A stretch of 64,000 nt of DNA, taken from contig NZ_JAAEDL010000004.1 in the NCBI RefSeq assembly GCF_018129005.1, positions 124,001 through 188,000 of the forward strand, written 5' to 3'. Source of the stretch: Neoroseomonas eburnea. Its GTDB lineage: Bacteria > Pseudomonadota > Alphaproteobacteria > Acetobacterales > Acetobacteraceae. The translations under genes were made by a program, and so were the position numbers. The first letter of the stretch is position 1. The number at the start of each line of letters is the position of its first letter. This document shows positions 8,787 to 17,845 of the stretch, piece by piece. The notes below the pieces were generated by a model. The model was not told the origin of the DNA. It did not search any database and saw only the letters and a list, made by a program, of their open reading frames with translations.

Positions 8787-10007
8787 TCAGCGAATGAGCG
8801 GGCAGCCCCCCTCGGCCAGCGGGCGATAGGCTTCGTTGCCGGGGATGGCCTGCGCCACCTCCAGCAGGTCCCATTCCCCGCGCGCCTGGGACGGCTGCTT
8901 GGCGCGCATCAGGTACATGTCGCGGATGACGCGGCCATCGGCGCGGATGGTGCCGTTGGCCGTCATGAAGTCGTTGATCGGCGTCTCGCGCATCTTCGCC
9001 ATCACCGCCGCTGCGGCATCGGTGCCCGCGGCCTGCACCGCCTTCAGGTAGTGCGTGACGGCCCCCCACATGCTGGCCTGGAACATGGTGGGCGGCCGGC
9101 CGTGGATGCGCTGGAACCGCTGCGCGTAGGCGCGCGTCGCGTCGTTCTGGTCCCAGTAGTAGGCCTCGGTGAAGACCATGCCCTGCGCCGTGTCGAGACC
9201 GATCGCCTTGATGTTCGTCAGCAGGCAGAGCAGCGCCGCCGGCTGGATGCCACGCCGGTTCAGCCCGAATTCGCCCATCTGCTTGACGATGTTGATGAGA
9301 TCCGTGCCTGCCGCGGCGATGCCGACGACATTCGCCCCCGACCCCGCCGCGCGCACCAGGTGGGAGGAATAGTCCGTCTCCCCCAGCGGTGCGCGCGTGC
9401 TGCCCATCACCTGTCCGCCGAGTTGGCGGATCACCGCCGTCGCATTGGCTTCCAGCGAATGCCCGAAGGCGTAGTCCGAGGTGATGAAATACCAGCGGCG
9501 CCCGCCGCCCTGCATCACCGCGCCGACGGTGCCGCGCGACAAGGCGTAGTTGTCGTAGGTCCAGTGCACGCCGTAGGGCGAGCAGTCCTTGCCCGTCAGG
9601 TCCGTGGTGCCGGCGGCGATGACGATGTCGACCTTCTGCTTCTCCCGCGCCAGGTTCTGCACCGCGAGCGCGACGGCGGAATTGCCGAGGCCGAAGATGG
9701 CATCGACCTTCTCCTGGTCGTACCAGCGCCGCGCGATCGACATGCCGACATCGGCGCGGTTCTGCAGGTCGCCATGGACGAGCTCGATCGGCATGCCGTT
9801 CACGCGGCCGCCGAAATCCTCGATGGCGAGGCGGGCGGAGACGACGTCGCCCATGCCCTGCTGGTCGGCGAAGACGCCCGACATGTCGTCGAGCACGCCG
9901 ATCTTCACCACGCCATCGGAGATGCCCGACTGCGCGCGCCCGGCGGAAGGGCGGATGGCGGCGAGCGGCACGGCGGCCGCGCCGGCCAGAAGGTGCCTGC
10001 GGTTCAT
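8787..10007 (-). CDS. ABC transporter substrate-binding protein, branched-chain amino acid (LivJ/Peripla_BP_6) type
   Basis: The 406-residue protein starts at ATG 10007 with GGGGGA upstream. Its signal peptide carries a twin-arginine-like MNRRHLLAGAAAVPLA and probably ends after AGRAQ. The mature part opens with VVKIGVLDDMSGVFADQQG, then DVVSARLAIEDFGG and a long type I periplasmic-binding fold. This is the layout of proteins that feed branched-chain amino acids, amides or aromatic acids to Liv-type ABC transporters. No permease or ATPase gene is beside it, so it is an orphan receptor here, as often happens in large Acetobacteraceae genomes. The ligand is unknown. An ATG at 10049 is possible but would put a non-signal extension in front. 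Confidence 0.9.
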   Translation of the reverse strand: MNRRHLLAGAAAVPLAAIRPSAGRAQSGISDGVVKIGVLDDMSGVFADQQGMGDVVSARLAIEDFGGRVNGMPIELVHGDLQNRADVGMSIARRWYDQEKVDAIFGLGNSAVALAVQNLAREKQKVDIVIAAGTTDLTGKDCSPYGVHWTYDNYALSRGTVGAVMQGGGRRWYFITSDYAFGHSLEANATAVIRQLGGQVMGSTRAPLGETDYSSHLVRAAGSGANVVGIAAAGTDLINIVKQMGEFGLNRRGIQPAALLCLLTNIKAIGLDTAQGMVFTEAYYWDQNDATRAYAQRFQRIHGRPPTMFQASMWGAVTHYLKAVQAAGTDAAAAVMAKMRETPINDFMTANGTIRADGRVIRDMYLMRAKQPSQARGEWDLLEVAQAIPGNEAYRPLAEGGCPLIR

Positions 10008-10235
10008 GGTTCGGTTTCCCCCATTGGTGTCGTTCTTGAGCCGCATCATGCCACGCGGGCGTGATGTGGCCAGGGGGGGCGGAAAGCCCCATGCGCGCGA
10101 AGATGGGAGCCGGAGAGGGGCGGCGCCCCTCTCCGATCAGCAGCGCCGAACATCCGGCACGCATGGGGCAAAGCCCCTCCGCCCTTCATGCCCCGACCGC
10201 GGCGCCGCGTGCCAGCGCCCCTTCCCCCCGGCCCG
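10008..10235. other. Intergenic region with GGAGAGGGGC hairpin
   Basis: No gene is supported. GGAGAGGGGC and GCCCCTCTCC form a perfect 10-bp stem with loop GGC at about 10112-10134. The same stem recurs near 41241-41267. The remaining bases are GC-rich and unremarkable. Confidence 0.6.
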
Positions 10236-11123
10236 CTACCCGACGAGCGCCGCGAGCTTCTCCCGCACCTTGCCGACGGCGCCTTCCCGGAAGCCGGCTT
10301 CGGGCAGGGCGCGGTACATCTGGTAGCTCTCGCGGATCAACCGCGGCAGCGGGATGTAGGTGGAATTCCCCAGCGGCGCGACCTGGCGCGTGATGCGCTT
10401 GAACATCATCCCGCCGGGCACGCCGTGCGCCTCGGCGATCTCCGGATAGACGGGCCAGATGGTGTCGCTCGCGAGCTGGTCGCAGGGCGGTGCGACATGC
10501 GGCGCATCGGCGGGCAGCAGCCCGGCGCGGATCGCCGCGGCGCGCGCCACGTCCGCGAGCACGAAGCCGCAGGGGTGGTTCATGGTGTGCATGAACGGCC
10601 CGCGCGCGTGCCACGCCTCGAACTCGGCCGCCATGTCGAGCCCGTACTTCGCCAGCTGGTCGAGCAGCAGCGTCCGGGCGCCGCCGAAGGCCGACACGTA
10701 GCCGAGCCGGTTGTAGACCAGCCGGTTGAACAGGGTCGGCACGTCGCCTTCGGCGAGGCCGAGCGAGAAGGCGGCGGCGACGATCGCCGAGTGATAGGCG
10801 CCGAGCGGCGAGCCCTGCACCTGCCCCTCCACCGTGAGGTAGGCCATGTCGGGGTGGTAGCCGCGGAAGGCGATCGCCGGCAGGCGGTGCAGCGGCGGGC
10901 CGTTTGCGGCCAGCATCCTGGTCTGCAGCTTGCCGAACTCCGGCCCGAAATCCTGGCTGAACACCGCGTCGAAGCCCCGCAGCAGCTCGACCGCGTTCGG
11001 CACGCGCTTGGCGTTGCGGATGACGGCGGCCTCGAAGGCCTCGACGTCCGCTTCCGGCAGCAGGTGCGCGAGCGCATGGGCATAGCCGTGCGCCTGGCAG
11101 TTCCCCAGCACCGCAAGCCGCAT
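10236..11123 (-). CDS. WcbI-family polysaccharide biosynthesis protein (putative acetyltransferase)
   Basis: This 295-residue protein begins MRLAVLGNCQAHGYAHAL. The GNCQ at residues 7-10 is the hallmark of the WcbI family, named after a Burkholderia capsule protein with an unusual fold that binds CoA derivatives and is thought to modify capsular glycan. Further parts (PHVAPPCDQ, GGMMFKRITRQ) fit but give no certain catalytic assignment. The start codon overlaps the stop of the upstream GSCFA gene by one base (TGATG), so translation is probably coupled. The pair likely modifies a surface polysaccharide or its lipid carrier (inference). Confidence 0.82.
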   Translation of the reverse strand: MRLAVLGNCQAHGYAHALAHLLPEADVEAFEAAVIRNAKRVPNAVELLRGFDAVFSQDFGPEFGKLQTRMLAANGPPLHRLPAIAFRGYHPDMAYLTVEGQVQGSPLGAYHSAIVAAAFSLGLAEGDVPTLFNRLVYNRLGYVSAFGGARTLLLDQLAKYGLDMAAEFEAWHARGPFMHTMNHPCGFVLADVARAAAIRAGLLPADAPHVAPPCDQLASDTIWPVYPEIAEAHGVPGGMMFKRITRQVAPLGNSTYIPLPRLIRESYQMYRALPEAGFREGAVGKVREKLAALVG

Positions 11124-12232
11124 CACGCCGGCCCGCCGGGCGCGACGATCGCTTCCTCGTCGCAGATCACCCTGGTCAGCGCGGCGTAGTCGGCGGCCTC
11201 CTCGGCGCTGACCGCGGCGGTGGGCGCCGGCGGCGGGGCGGCGATGGCAGGCGGCGCGGCCGGCGCAGCGGCGGGCGCCGGCGCGTCGTCCAGCCCGTGG
11301 CGCGCGAAGAGTTCCATCACCTGCGCGACGCCTTCCGGCGTCACCTCGCGCAGGTCGTCGGCGAAGAAGCGCCCGCGCGCCTGTGGCCCGGTGATGATCT
11401 CGAAGGATGGGAAATAGGCGATGGCAGGGTCGCGCCGGCACAGCTCCTCGACCACGGCGCGCAGGATCGCCTTGCTCGCGACGGTGGAGACCAGCACGTG
11501 CCGGTCCTCATGCGTCGCGATGAGCGACACCGGGGAGACGGTGAGCATCACCCGCACCCGTGGATTGACGTCGCGCAGCCCCGCAAGGAAGGCCTCGAGC
11601 GCGGCGAGCGTCTCGGCGAAGCCGGCATTGACGAAGCGCCAGGCATCCGGCGGCGTCGCGACGCCGAGCACGCCGGGGTGCAGCGGCACGGCGAGCCCGT
11701 CCTCCGCCGCCACCCAGCCTTCCGTCAGGCCGAGCGTGAAGATGAAGACGTCGCAGCCTTCGAACATGCGGCGCACGGCGGCGAGGTGCCGGCGGCGGTC
11801 CTCCTCCAGCGCCTCGAGGCTCGGGAAGCCGCCGGCCTGGATGCGCGGGCGGCAGGGATCGACGAAGCCGCCGCCCGGCAGCGCCCAGGCCCGCGCCTTC
11901 GGCCGCATCAGCCCGTAGGCGCGCTCGAAGAGCTGGCGAAGCTGCAAGGTCGTGTAGATGTTGCCGAAGCGAGCCGGGAACACGCCGTAGCCTTCGTCCG
12001 GCGCAACGCCGCCGGGATGGCGCTCGGTGACCAGGCTGCGGAAGCCCGCGGCCGAGAGGTGCCGCGACAGGTGCTGCGCGAAGCAACTGCCCGCCGTCGC
12101 CACCGCGTCGGTACGGGAAATCCGGAAGGGCAGCGCGGTGACGGGGTCCACCCCGGTCGCATCGCGCCCGGAGACGGCCTGCCGCCAGAAGCAATGGTCG
12201 GGGCGGCCGCGATAGGGGTTGGTGCTCAGCAT
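11123..12232 (-). CDS. GSCFA domain-containing protein
   Basis: The 369-residue protein carries the family-defining AGSCFAQHLSRHL near residue 50, followed by SLVTERHPG, a region with FIFTLGLTEGW, and VMLTVSPVSLIATHEDRHV. This resembles SGNH/GDSL-like hydrolase folds, to which the GSCFA family has been related. A proline/alanine-rich linker (about residues 310-345) precedes a short acidic tail. Start ATG 12232 is chosen because the upstream part of the frame is antisense to the divergent aldolase gene. It is coupled to the WcbI-family gene by TGATG. The function is probably glycan acyl-group processing, which is inferred from the family and the partner. Confidence 0.85.
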   Translation of the reverse strand: MLSTNPYRGRPDHCFWRQAVSGRDATGVDPVTALPFRISRTDAVATAGSCFAQHLSRHLSAAGFRSLVTERHPGGVAPDEGYGVFPARFGNIYTTLQLRQLFERAYGLMRPKARAWALPGGGFVDPCRPRIQAGGFPSLEALEEDRRRHLAAVRRMFEGCDVFIFTLGLTEGWVAAEDGLAVPLHPGVLGVATPPDAWRFVNAGFAETLAALEAFLAGLRDVNPRVRVMLTVSPVSLIATHEDRHVLVSTVASKAILRAVVEELCRRDPAIAYFPSFEIITGPQARGRFFADDLREVTPEGVAQVMELFARHGLDDAPAPAAAPAAPPAIAAPPPAPTAAVSAEEAADYAALTRVICDEEAIVAPGGPA

Positions 12233-12377
12233 CTCGGTCGGCTTCGCGGCTCCGTCGTGACCTCGGCCGTCCGTCGATACAGCCTGCCCGGTTCGCCCGG
12301 CAACCCTGGCGGCGGACGGATTGCCCTCCGGCCGGGCATGCGCGAGTTTGTGCGCCTTCCGGGAAGGACGGAGATTC

Positions 12378-13166
12378 ATGGCCCATGCCCTCGGCGCGCC
12401 CGCCGCGCCCGCCATCCTGCGCAACACCGAACTCGACGCCGATGCCGTGCGCCAGGCGCGCGTGGACCTCGCGGCCTGCTTCCGCATGGCGGCGCGGCTC
12501 GGCATGCATGAGGGCATCTGCAACCACTTCTCCTTCGTGGTGCCGGGGCGCGACGACCTCTTTCTCGTCAACCCCTATGGCTGGGCGTTCAGCGAGATCA
12601 CCGCATCCCGCCTGCTGGTCTGCGACTTCAAGGGCAATGTGATCGCCGGCGACGGCGTGCCGGAGGCGACGGCCTTCTACATCCACGCGCGGGTCCACAA
12701 GAACGTGGCGCGCGCCAGGGCCGCGTTCCACACGCACATGCCGAACGCGACGGCGCTCGCCATGCTCGAAGGCCCGCCGCTGGTCTGGGCCGGGCAGACG
12801 GCGCTGAAGTTCTACGGCCGCACCGTGGTGGACGAGGAATATGGCGGCCTCGCCCTCGACGAGACGGAGGGCGACCGCATCGCCGCCAGCATCGGCGAGG
12901 CCGACATCGTCTTCATGAAGAACCACGGCGTGATGGTGGTGGGCCCCTCGGTCGCCGAGGCGTGGGACGACCTCTACTACCTCGAGCGCGCGGCGGAAGC
13001 GCAGCGGCTCGCCCTCTCCACGGGCCGGCCGCTCAAGCCCGTGCCGCACGAGATGGCGCAGCGCACCTACGAGCAGATGCGCGATGGCGACAGCGAGAGC
13101 GCGCGGCTGCACCTCGAAAGCGTCAAGCGCATCCTCGCGCGCGACGAGCCGGACTTCATGCATTGA
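12378..13166 (+). CDS. Class II aldolase/adducin family protein
   Basis: The 262-residue protein starts at ATG 12378 behind GGAAGGACGGAG. It has the zinc-dependent class II aldolase fold. Candidate metal ligands are His118 and His120 in FHTH and His183 in KNHGVMVVG, with Glu96 in VPEATAF as the likely acid/base. N-terminal NHFSFVVPG and VNPYGW match family positions. Members include fuculose-phosphate aldolases, decarboxylases and adducin-like proteins, and the substrate cannot be decided. The TGA overlaps a TTG start for the next gene, an EamA transporter, which suggests joint uptake or export and metabolism of a small molecule. Confidence 0.9.
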   Translation: MAHALGAPAAPAILRNTELDADAVRQARVDLAACFRMAARLGMHEGICNHFSFVVPGRDDLFLVNPYGWAFSEITASRLLVCDFKGNVIAGDGVPEATAFYIHARVHKNVARARAAFHTHMPNATALAMLEGPPLVWAGQTALKFYGRTVVDEEYGGLALDETEGDRIAASIGEADIVFMKNHGVMVVGPSVAEAWDDLYYLERAAEAQRLALSTGRPLKPVPHEMAQRTYEQMRDGDSESARLHLESVKRILARDEPDFMH

Positions 13167-14062
13167 CCCTTCGCGCCGGCGGCGAGGCCGCGCTGCGTCC
13201 CGACGCGGCCGGGCTCGCGCTGCTGCTGGCGACGACGATCGGCTGGGGGCTCAACTGGCCGGCGATGAAGCTGCTGCTGGCCGAGCTGCCCGTGCTCTCG
13301 ACCCGTTCGGCCGCCGGCGCGCTCGGGCTGCTCGTGCTGCTCGCGGTCGCGCGGCTGCGGGGCGAAAGCCTGGCGGTGCCGCTCGGCCTCTGGCCGCGGC
13401 TGATCCTCGCCTCGCTGCTGAACGTGACGGCCTGGATGGGTCTCGCCTCCTTCTCGCTGCTCTGGCTGGCGGCGGCGGAGGCGACCATCGTCTGCTACAC
13501 CATGCCGGTCTGGGCCTCGCTGATGGCCTGGGCGATCCTCGGCGAACGCCCCGGCGCGGCGCGTGTCGCCGGGCTGATCCTGGCGCTGGCGGGACTCGCG
13601 CTGCTGGTGCTCGGCCGCGGCGTCGCGGTGGGGCTGGAGAAGCTGCCGGGCGTGGCCTTCGGCCTGGCCTCGGCCATCCTGTTCTCGCTCGGCACGGTGC
13701 TGTCGAAGCGCTGGCCGCTCGGGCTGCCGCCGACCAGCGGCGCGGCCTGGCAGGTGGGTCTCGGCATCGCGCCGCTCGGCATCGCGGCGGCCATGTTCGA
13801 CCCGATGCGCTTCGGCACGCTGTCCGCCGGCGGCTGGGCGCTGATCGCCTATGGCGGCGTCTTCGCGCTCGGCCTCTGCTACCTCTCCTGGTTCGCGGCG
13901 CTGCGACGCCTGCCGGCCTCGCTCGCCTCGCTCGGCACGCTGATCACGCCGATGGTGGGCGTGGCGAGCGCGGCGATCGTGCTCGGCGAGCCCTTCGGCT
14001 GGCGGGAGGCGACGGCGCTGCTGCTTACCCTCGCCGGCATCGCGCTCGCCGTCCGGCGATAG
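13163..14062 (+). CDS. EamA/DMT-family transporter
   Basis: This hydrophobic protein of 299 residues has ten predicted membrane segments arranged as two EamA halves. The first half has GWGLNWPAMKLLL and VCYTMPVWASLMAWAILGE; the second has SAILFSLGTVLSK and LGTLITPMVGVASAAIVLGE. The repeated ...P...LGE signature is typical of drug/metabolite transporters. No ATG precedes the first membrane segment after the aldolase stop. The best start is TTG 13163, which overlaps that stop as TTGA and implies translational coupling. The substrate is unknown. Confidence 0.88.
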   Translation: MTLRAGGEAALRPDAAGLALLLATTIGWGLNWPAMKLLLAELPVLSTRSAAGALGLLVLLAVARLRGESLAVPLGLWPRLILASLLNVTAWMGLASFSLLWLAAAEATIVCYTMPVWASLMAWAILGERPGAARVAGLILALAGLALLVLGRGVAVGLEKLPGVAFGLASAILFSLGTVLSKRWPLGLPPTSGAAWQVGLGIAPLGIAAAMFDPMRFGTLSAGGWALIAYGGVFALGLCYLSWFAALRRLPASLASLGTLITPMVGVASAAIVLGEPFGWREATALLLTLAGIALAVRR

Positions 14063-14191
14063 GCGGCGCCTTCGCGACGCCGGACCGGCGCCTCGCCACG
14101 CACGGCATATCCGCTAGGCGCCCATTGTCCGGTCCCGGGCATGGCCGCGGGCGATAGCCTCACTTCAGGCGTTGCTGGCGGAGGCATGTGC

Positions 14192-15235
14192 ATGGAGTTC
14201 GCCCTCTTCAACCTGATGTCGCTCAACCACGCCGGGGAGAGGCCAGCGGAGGTGATGGCGACGACCGTCGAGGCGGTGCAGCTCGCCGAGCGGACTGGCT
14301 TCGACGCCGCCTGGTTCGCCGAGCATCATTTCACCAGCGCTTCCATCTGCGCCTCCCCGCTGATGATGGTGGCGCATTGCGCGGCGGTGACGCGGCGCAT
14401 CCGGCTCGGACCCGCGGTGGTGGTGCTGCCGCTGCACCATCCGCTGCGGGCGGTGCAGGAGATCGGCATGGCGCAGCTCATGGCGCCGGGCCGGCTGATC
14501 CTCGGCATCGGCACCGGCCATCAGCCGCACGAGTTCCGCAGCTACGGCATCGACCTCGGCGAGCGGACGACCATCCTGCACGAGGGCTGGGACATCCTCG
14601 AACAGGGCCTTGCCACCGGCCAGGTGGCGCTGGAGGGGAAGCACTACCGCATCCCGGCCTCGCCGATCTGCCTGCCTTCCGCCATGCCGCCGCTCTACCT
14701 CGCCGGCGGGGATGCCGGGCTCATCGGCCGGGCCGCGCGGGCGGGGGCAACGCTGCTGATCAGCCCCGGCCTGCGCTGGGGGGATGCCGCCCTGCCGGCG
14801 AAGGCGAAGGTGGAGGCCCCCTATCGCGCCGCCGGCTTCGCCGGAGCGGACATCCCGCTCGGCGTGCAGCGCTATGTCTTCGTCACCGAGGATCCCGCGG
14901 AGCAGCGCCGCGCCGCCGAGGGCCTGCTGGCGCTGTCGCGCAGCACGCTGGCGCTGCGCCTGCCCGACCCGCCCCGCCAGGGCGTGCTGCTGCAGGCCGT
15001 GCCCTTCGAGGGCGAGCCGAGCGTCGACTGGCTGCTCGAGCATGCGCCGATCGGCTCCGCCGAGAAGGTGGCGCGCATCCTGGCCGACGACCTGCGCGCG
15101 CTGCGCCCGACGCATGTCAGCCTCTATTCGGGCTTCTCGGGCCTGGGCCAGGGCCCTGTGCTGGCGGCCGTCGAGCGTCTCGGCCGCCACGTCCTGCCGG
15201 CGCTGCGCGGCGCGGCGCGGGCCCTCGCCGCCTGA
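14192..15235 (+). CDS. LLM class flavin-dependent oxidoreductase (bacterial luciferase-like)
   Basis: Start ATG 14192 is preferred over 14186 because GGAGG at 14180-14184 is then seven bases away. The product of 347 residues begins MEFALFNLMSLNH, then TGFDAAWFAEHHF and RLGPAVVVLPLHHPLRAVQE. It includes LILGIGTGHQPHEF and later PPLYLAGGD, all typical of the luciferase-like TIM barrel that uses FMNH2 or F420. The reaction and substrate are unknown. It follows the EamA gene by about 130 nt and may not be in the same transcript. Confidence 0.9.
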   Translation: MEFALFNLMSLNHAGERPAEVMATTVEAVQLAERTGFDAAWFAEHHFTSASICASPLMMVAHCAAVTRRIRLGPAVVVLPLHHPLRAVQEIGMAQLMAPGRLILGIGTGHQPHEFRSYGIDLGERTTILHEGWDILEQGLATGQVALEGKHYRIPASPICLPSAMPPLYLAGGDAGLIGRAARAGATLLISPGLRWGDAALPAKAKVEAPYRAAGFAGADIPLGVQRYVFVTEDPAEQRRAAEGLLALSRSTLALRLPDPPRQGVLLQAVPFEGEPSVDWLLEHAPIGSAEKVARILADDLRALRPTHVSLYSGFSGLGQGPVLAAVERLGRHVLPALRGAARALAA

Positions 15236-15427
15236 ACAATCATCCGGGAGGCGGAACGGCATCGCCCCACTCTCCGACCAGGCGTGCCAGCTCCCTGTTG
15301 CAGAGCGCACCTTCGCCCGATGCGGCGAACCCCCCTGGGATCCGTTCCCCTCCAGGCGGTCCAGGTGGCCCAGCCACCTGGCGGGGGTCTCGGGGGCGGC
15401 GCCCCTGAGCGGAGCCTCGCCCCCGCG
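15236..15427. other. Intergenic region with GC hairpins between convergent genes
   Basis: No coding evidence. The region contains the palindrome CCAGGTGGCCCAGCCACCTGG near 15360-15380 and GGGGGCGGCGCCCCTGAGC near 15398-15416. It separates the flavin oxidoreductase from the oppositely oriented LysR gene, so termination from both sides is plausible. Confidence 0.5.
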
Positions 15428-16372
15428 CTACGTCCCCGGCACCCGCCCCTTCAGCGTTCCTGCCGCCGCCAGCCGCCGCACCTCCGCGCGCAGGAAGCGG
15501 ATCACCGCATGGGCCGCGGTCGAGATCTGCCGATCCGCCGAGGTGGCGACGACGAAGCCGTGCAGCAGTTCCGGCGCACGGATGCGCGCCGCTGCGAGCA
15601 GCCCGGCGCGCAGTTCCCGCGCCATCGCGTCCCAGGCCAGGATGCCGTAGCCGAGCCTGCCGTCCAGCAGGCTCAGCAGGGCGGCGAGCGAGTCGACATC
15701 CGTCACCTTCCGTGCCGCGAGATCCTGTGCGGCGAGCGCGGCCTCGAATTCCCGGCGCATGCCGTGATGTCGTCCGGGCAGCAGGAGCGGGAGCGCGGCG
15801 ACGTCGGCGAGGGCGATCTCCCCCGCCGCATCGAGGAGCGGCAGGACCACCGGATCCCCCGGCGGATAGGCCAGGTGGAGATGCGCGTCGAAGAGCGGCT
15901 CGGTGCGCAGCACGGCGCTGCGCCGATGGGTGTTGAGCACCGCGATGTCGACGCGCCCGGCGGTCAGCCACTCATGGAGTGTGCCGGTGAAGCCGTCGAG
16001 CAGATGCAGCTCGACCTCAGGTGATTCCGCTTGGAGGTGGCGCAGCAGGGCCGGTGCGAGCAGCGCGGCGACGGAAGGCGGCATCGCCAGGCTGACCCGG
16101 CCGCGCGGGATGCCGCGGGCGGCGAGGGTGCGGGAGCGCAGCGCCTCGAGCCCCTCCAGCATGGGCGCCAGTTCCTCCGCGAAGCGCTGGCCGTCCTCGG
16201 TGAGGGTGACGCCGCGGCCGTTGCGGTAGAGCAGGCTGGTGCCGAGCTCCTCCTCCAGCGCGCGGATGGCGCGGCTGAGAGCGGGCTGCGTCACGCCGAG
16301 CCGGGCTGCGGCGCGGGAGAAGCTGCCCTCGTCGATGACCCTGCGGAAGAGACGGAGCTGGCGGAGTTCCAT
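15428..16372 (-). CDS. LysR family transcriptional regulator
   Basis: The 314-residue protein begins MELRQLRLFRRVIDEGSFS and carries the winged helix-turn-helix (AAARLGVTQPALSRAIRALEEELG, about residues 21-45), then a type 2 periplasmic-binding-like effector domain from about residue 90. The order and length are those of standard LysR regulators. It lies downstream of the Bug-type solute-binding gene on the same strand, which suggests it senses the carboxylic acid that protein binds (inference). The upstream 272-bp gap carries a dispersed repeat. The start is the first ATG fitting the family; it has no clear Shine-Dalgarno sequence. Confidence 0.93.
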   Translation of the reverse strand: MELRQLRLFRRVIDEGSFSRAAARLGVTQPALSRAIRALEEELGTSLLYRNGRGVTLTEDGQRFAEELAPMLEGLEALRSRTLAARGIPRGRVSLAMPPSVAALLAPALLRHLQAESPEVELHLLDGFTGTLHEWLTAGRVDIAVLNTHRRSAVLRTEPLFDAHLHLAYPPGDPVVLPLLDAAGEIALADVAALPLLLPGRHHGMRREFEAALAAQDLAARKVTDVDSLAALLSLLDGRLGYGILAWDAMARELRAGLLAAARIRAPELLHGFVVATSADRQISTAAHAVIRFLRAEVRRLAAAGTLKGRVPGT

Positions 16373-16458
16373 GGGGAGGTATCGGGCGCGCTGGTCCGGG
16401 AGCGAGGGTGGGCGAATGCTGAGATGCTGGAGCGGAGCCGCCTCTCCAGACCACCCCG

Positions 16459-16480
16459 CCAAAGGCCGAGAGGTCTTTGG
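16459..16480. repeat. CCAAAG-type dispersed intergenic hairpin repeat
   Basis: CCAAAGGCC and GGTCTTTGG surround a GAGA loop, preceded by CCACCCCG and followed by GAACCATGACTTTGGC. It is a somewhat degenerate copy of a repeat also found at 41279-41300, 41357-41378, 54044-54065 and 54184-54205. It sits in the gap between the Bug gene and the LysR gene, where I see no other feature. Confidence 0.7.
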
Positions 16481-16644
16481 GAACCATGACTTTGGCACCG
16501 GGCCGGTGCGCGCGCATGGATTCTTGTGGGGGCCGGGGAACTCGGGAGAAGAGAGCTGCCCACGGGCGTTCCATTCATGTTGCAATGCAACATGAATGGG
16601 TTCCCGCAGTGAGGCTATCCCAGGGGCAGGTCCCCTCCGTCCGA

Positions 16645-17637
16645 TCAGTTCACCCGCGCGCCGACACGTTCCACCACCGCCCGCCAGCGCGGCAGATCCT
16701 CCGCCAGCCGCCGGCGCATCGTCTCCCCATCCGCGACCGAGGGCGCGAAGCCCCATTCGATCACCTTCGCCTCGATCGCGGGCTCGCGCGCGATGCGGCC
16801 GAAGACATCGGCGAGGCGCGCGACGATCGGCGCGGGCGTGCGTGCGGGCACGACCAGCCCGTACCAGGTGGTGCTCTCGAAGCCGGGCATGTTGCAGGCT
16901 TCCGCGATGGTCGGCACCTCCGGCACCGCCGGGATGCGCGAGGAGGAGGTCACGCCAAGCAGGCGCACGCGGCCCTGGCGGTACATCTCGATCACCGGGC
17001 CGGTCTGGTAGAAGAAGACGTCCACATCGCCCTGCAGCAGCGCCGTCATCGCGAAGGGCCCGCCGCGATAGGGCACGTGCAGCAGGTCGATCCCCTGGAC
17101 GGCGGCGAACTGCGCGCCGGCGAGATGCGTCGAGGCGCCGATCCCGGTGCTCGCGTAGTTGAGCCGCCCGGGCGCGGCGCGGGCGGCTTCGACGACGGCG
17201 CCGCAGGTGGTGAAGTTCGGCCGCTTCTCCGTGCTGACGGTCATGAAGTTCGGTGCCTCGAACAGCGTCATCAGCGGGATGAAGTCGGCCTGCGTGTTGA
17301 CTGGCATGGCGGGCAGCACGGCCGGGTTGATCGCCAGCATGGCGGAGGTGGCGATCAGCACCGAATGGCCGTCCGGCGCGGCGCGCGCGGCGGCTTCCAT
17401 GCCGATGTTGCCGGAGGCGCCGGAACGGATATCGATGACCATCGGGACGCCGAGTTCCTGCTGGACGCGTTCCTGGATCAGGCGGCCGTAGATGTCCATC
17501 GCGGTGCCGGCCGGGAAGGCGGTCATGAACATCAGAGGCCGGCCGCGCACGGGGAAGTCCTGCGCCATCGCCGCGCCCGCCCCGGCGACCAGGGACAGTG
17601 CCGCCAGGGCTGCCCGCCAGATTCGATTCATGCTCAT
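16645..17637 (-). CDS. Tripartite tricarboxylate transporter (Bug/TctC family) solute-binding protein
   Basis: The 330-residue secreted protein has a signal peptide (MSMNRIWRAALAALSLVAGA, cleavage after AMAQ) and the TctC-type body. It has MFMTAFPAGTAMDIYGRL, the family's glycine-rich motif SGASGNIGMEAAARAAPDG, and YASTGIGASTHLAG. VPYRGG follows, with GVTSSSR and WYGLVVPARTP near the end. GGAAGG lies six bases before ATG 17637. Bug proteins bind carboxylates for TctAB permeases, or serve as orphan receptors; no permease is present here. It is probably regulated by the downstream LysR gene. Confidence 0.93.
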   Translation of the reverse strand: MSMNRIWRAALAALSLVAGAGAAMAQDFPVRGRPLMFMTAFPAGTAMDIYGRLIQERVQQELGVPMVIDIRSGASGNIGMEAAARAAPDGHSVLIATSAMLAINPAVLPAMPVNTQADFIPLMTLFEAPNFMTVSTEKRPNFTTCGAVVEAARAAPGRLNYASTGIGASTHLAGAQFAAVQGIDLLHVPYRGGPFAMTALLQGDVDVFFYQTGPVIEMYRQGRVRLLGVTSSSRIPAVPEVPTIAEACNMPGFESTTWYGLVVPARTPAPIVARLADVFGRIAREPAIEAKVIEWGFAPSVADGETMRRRLAEDLPRWRAVVERVGARVN

Positions 17638-17845
17638 GCCGCGCCTTCCGTCAGCAGATCGGATGGCCGTGCGCGGTCTGGGCTCTCCCGGCCCGGCGGG
17701 GCGCTTCAGCGCCCGCGCCGCGTTCCGCCGCTTCGTCCCGGCAGCGGACACGCGCGCAGGCTGCCATCGGCGCCCCCGGCCGGGCAATCGCCTTGGCCGG
17801 TGCGCGCCGGGCCTAACACCTATGCCGCCGGGGCATGTCCCGGCG

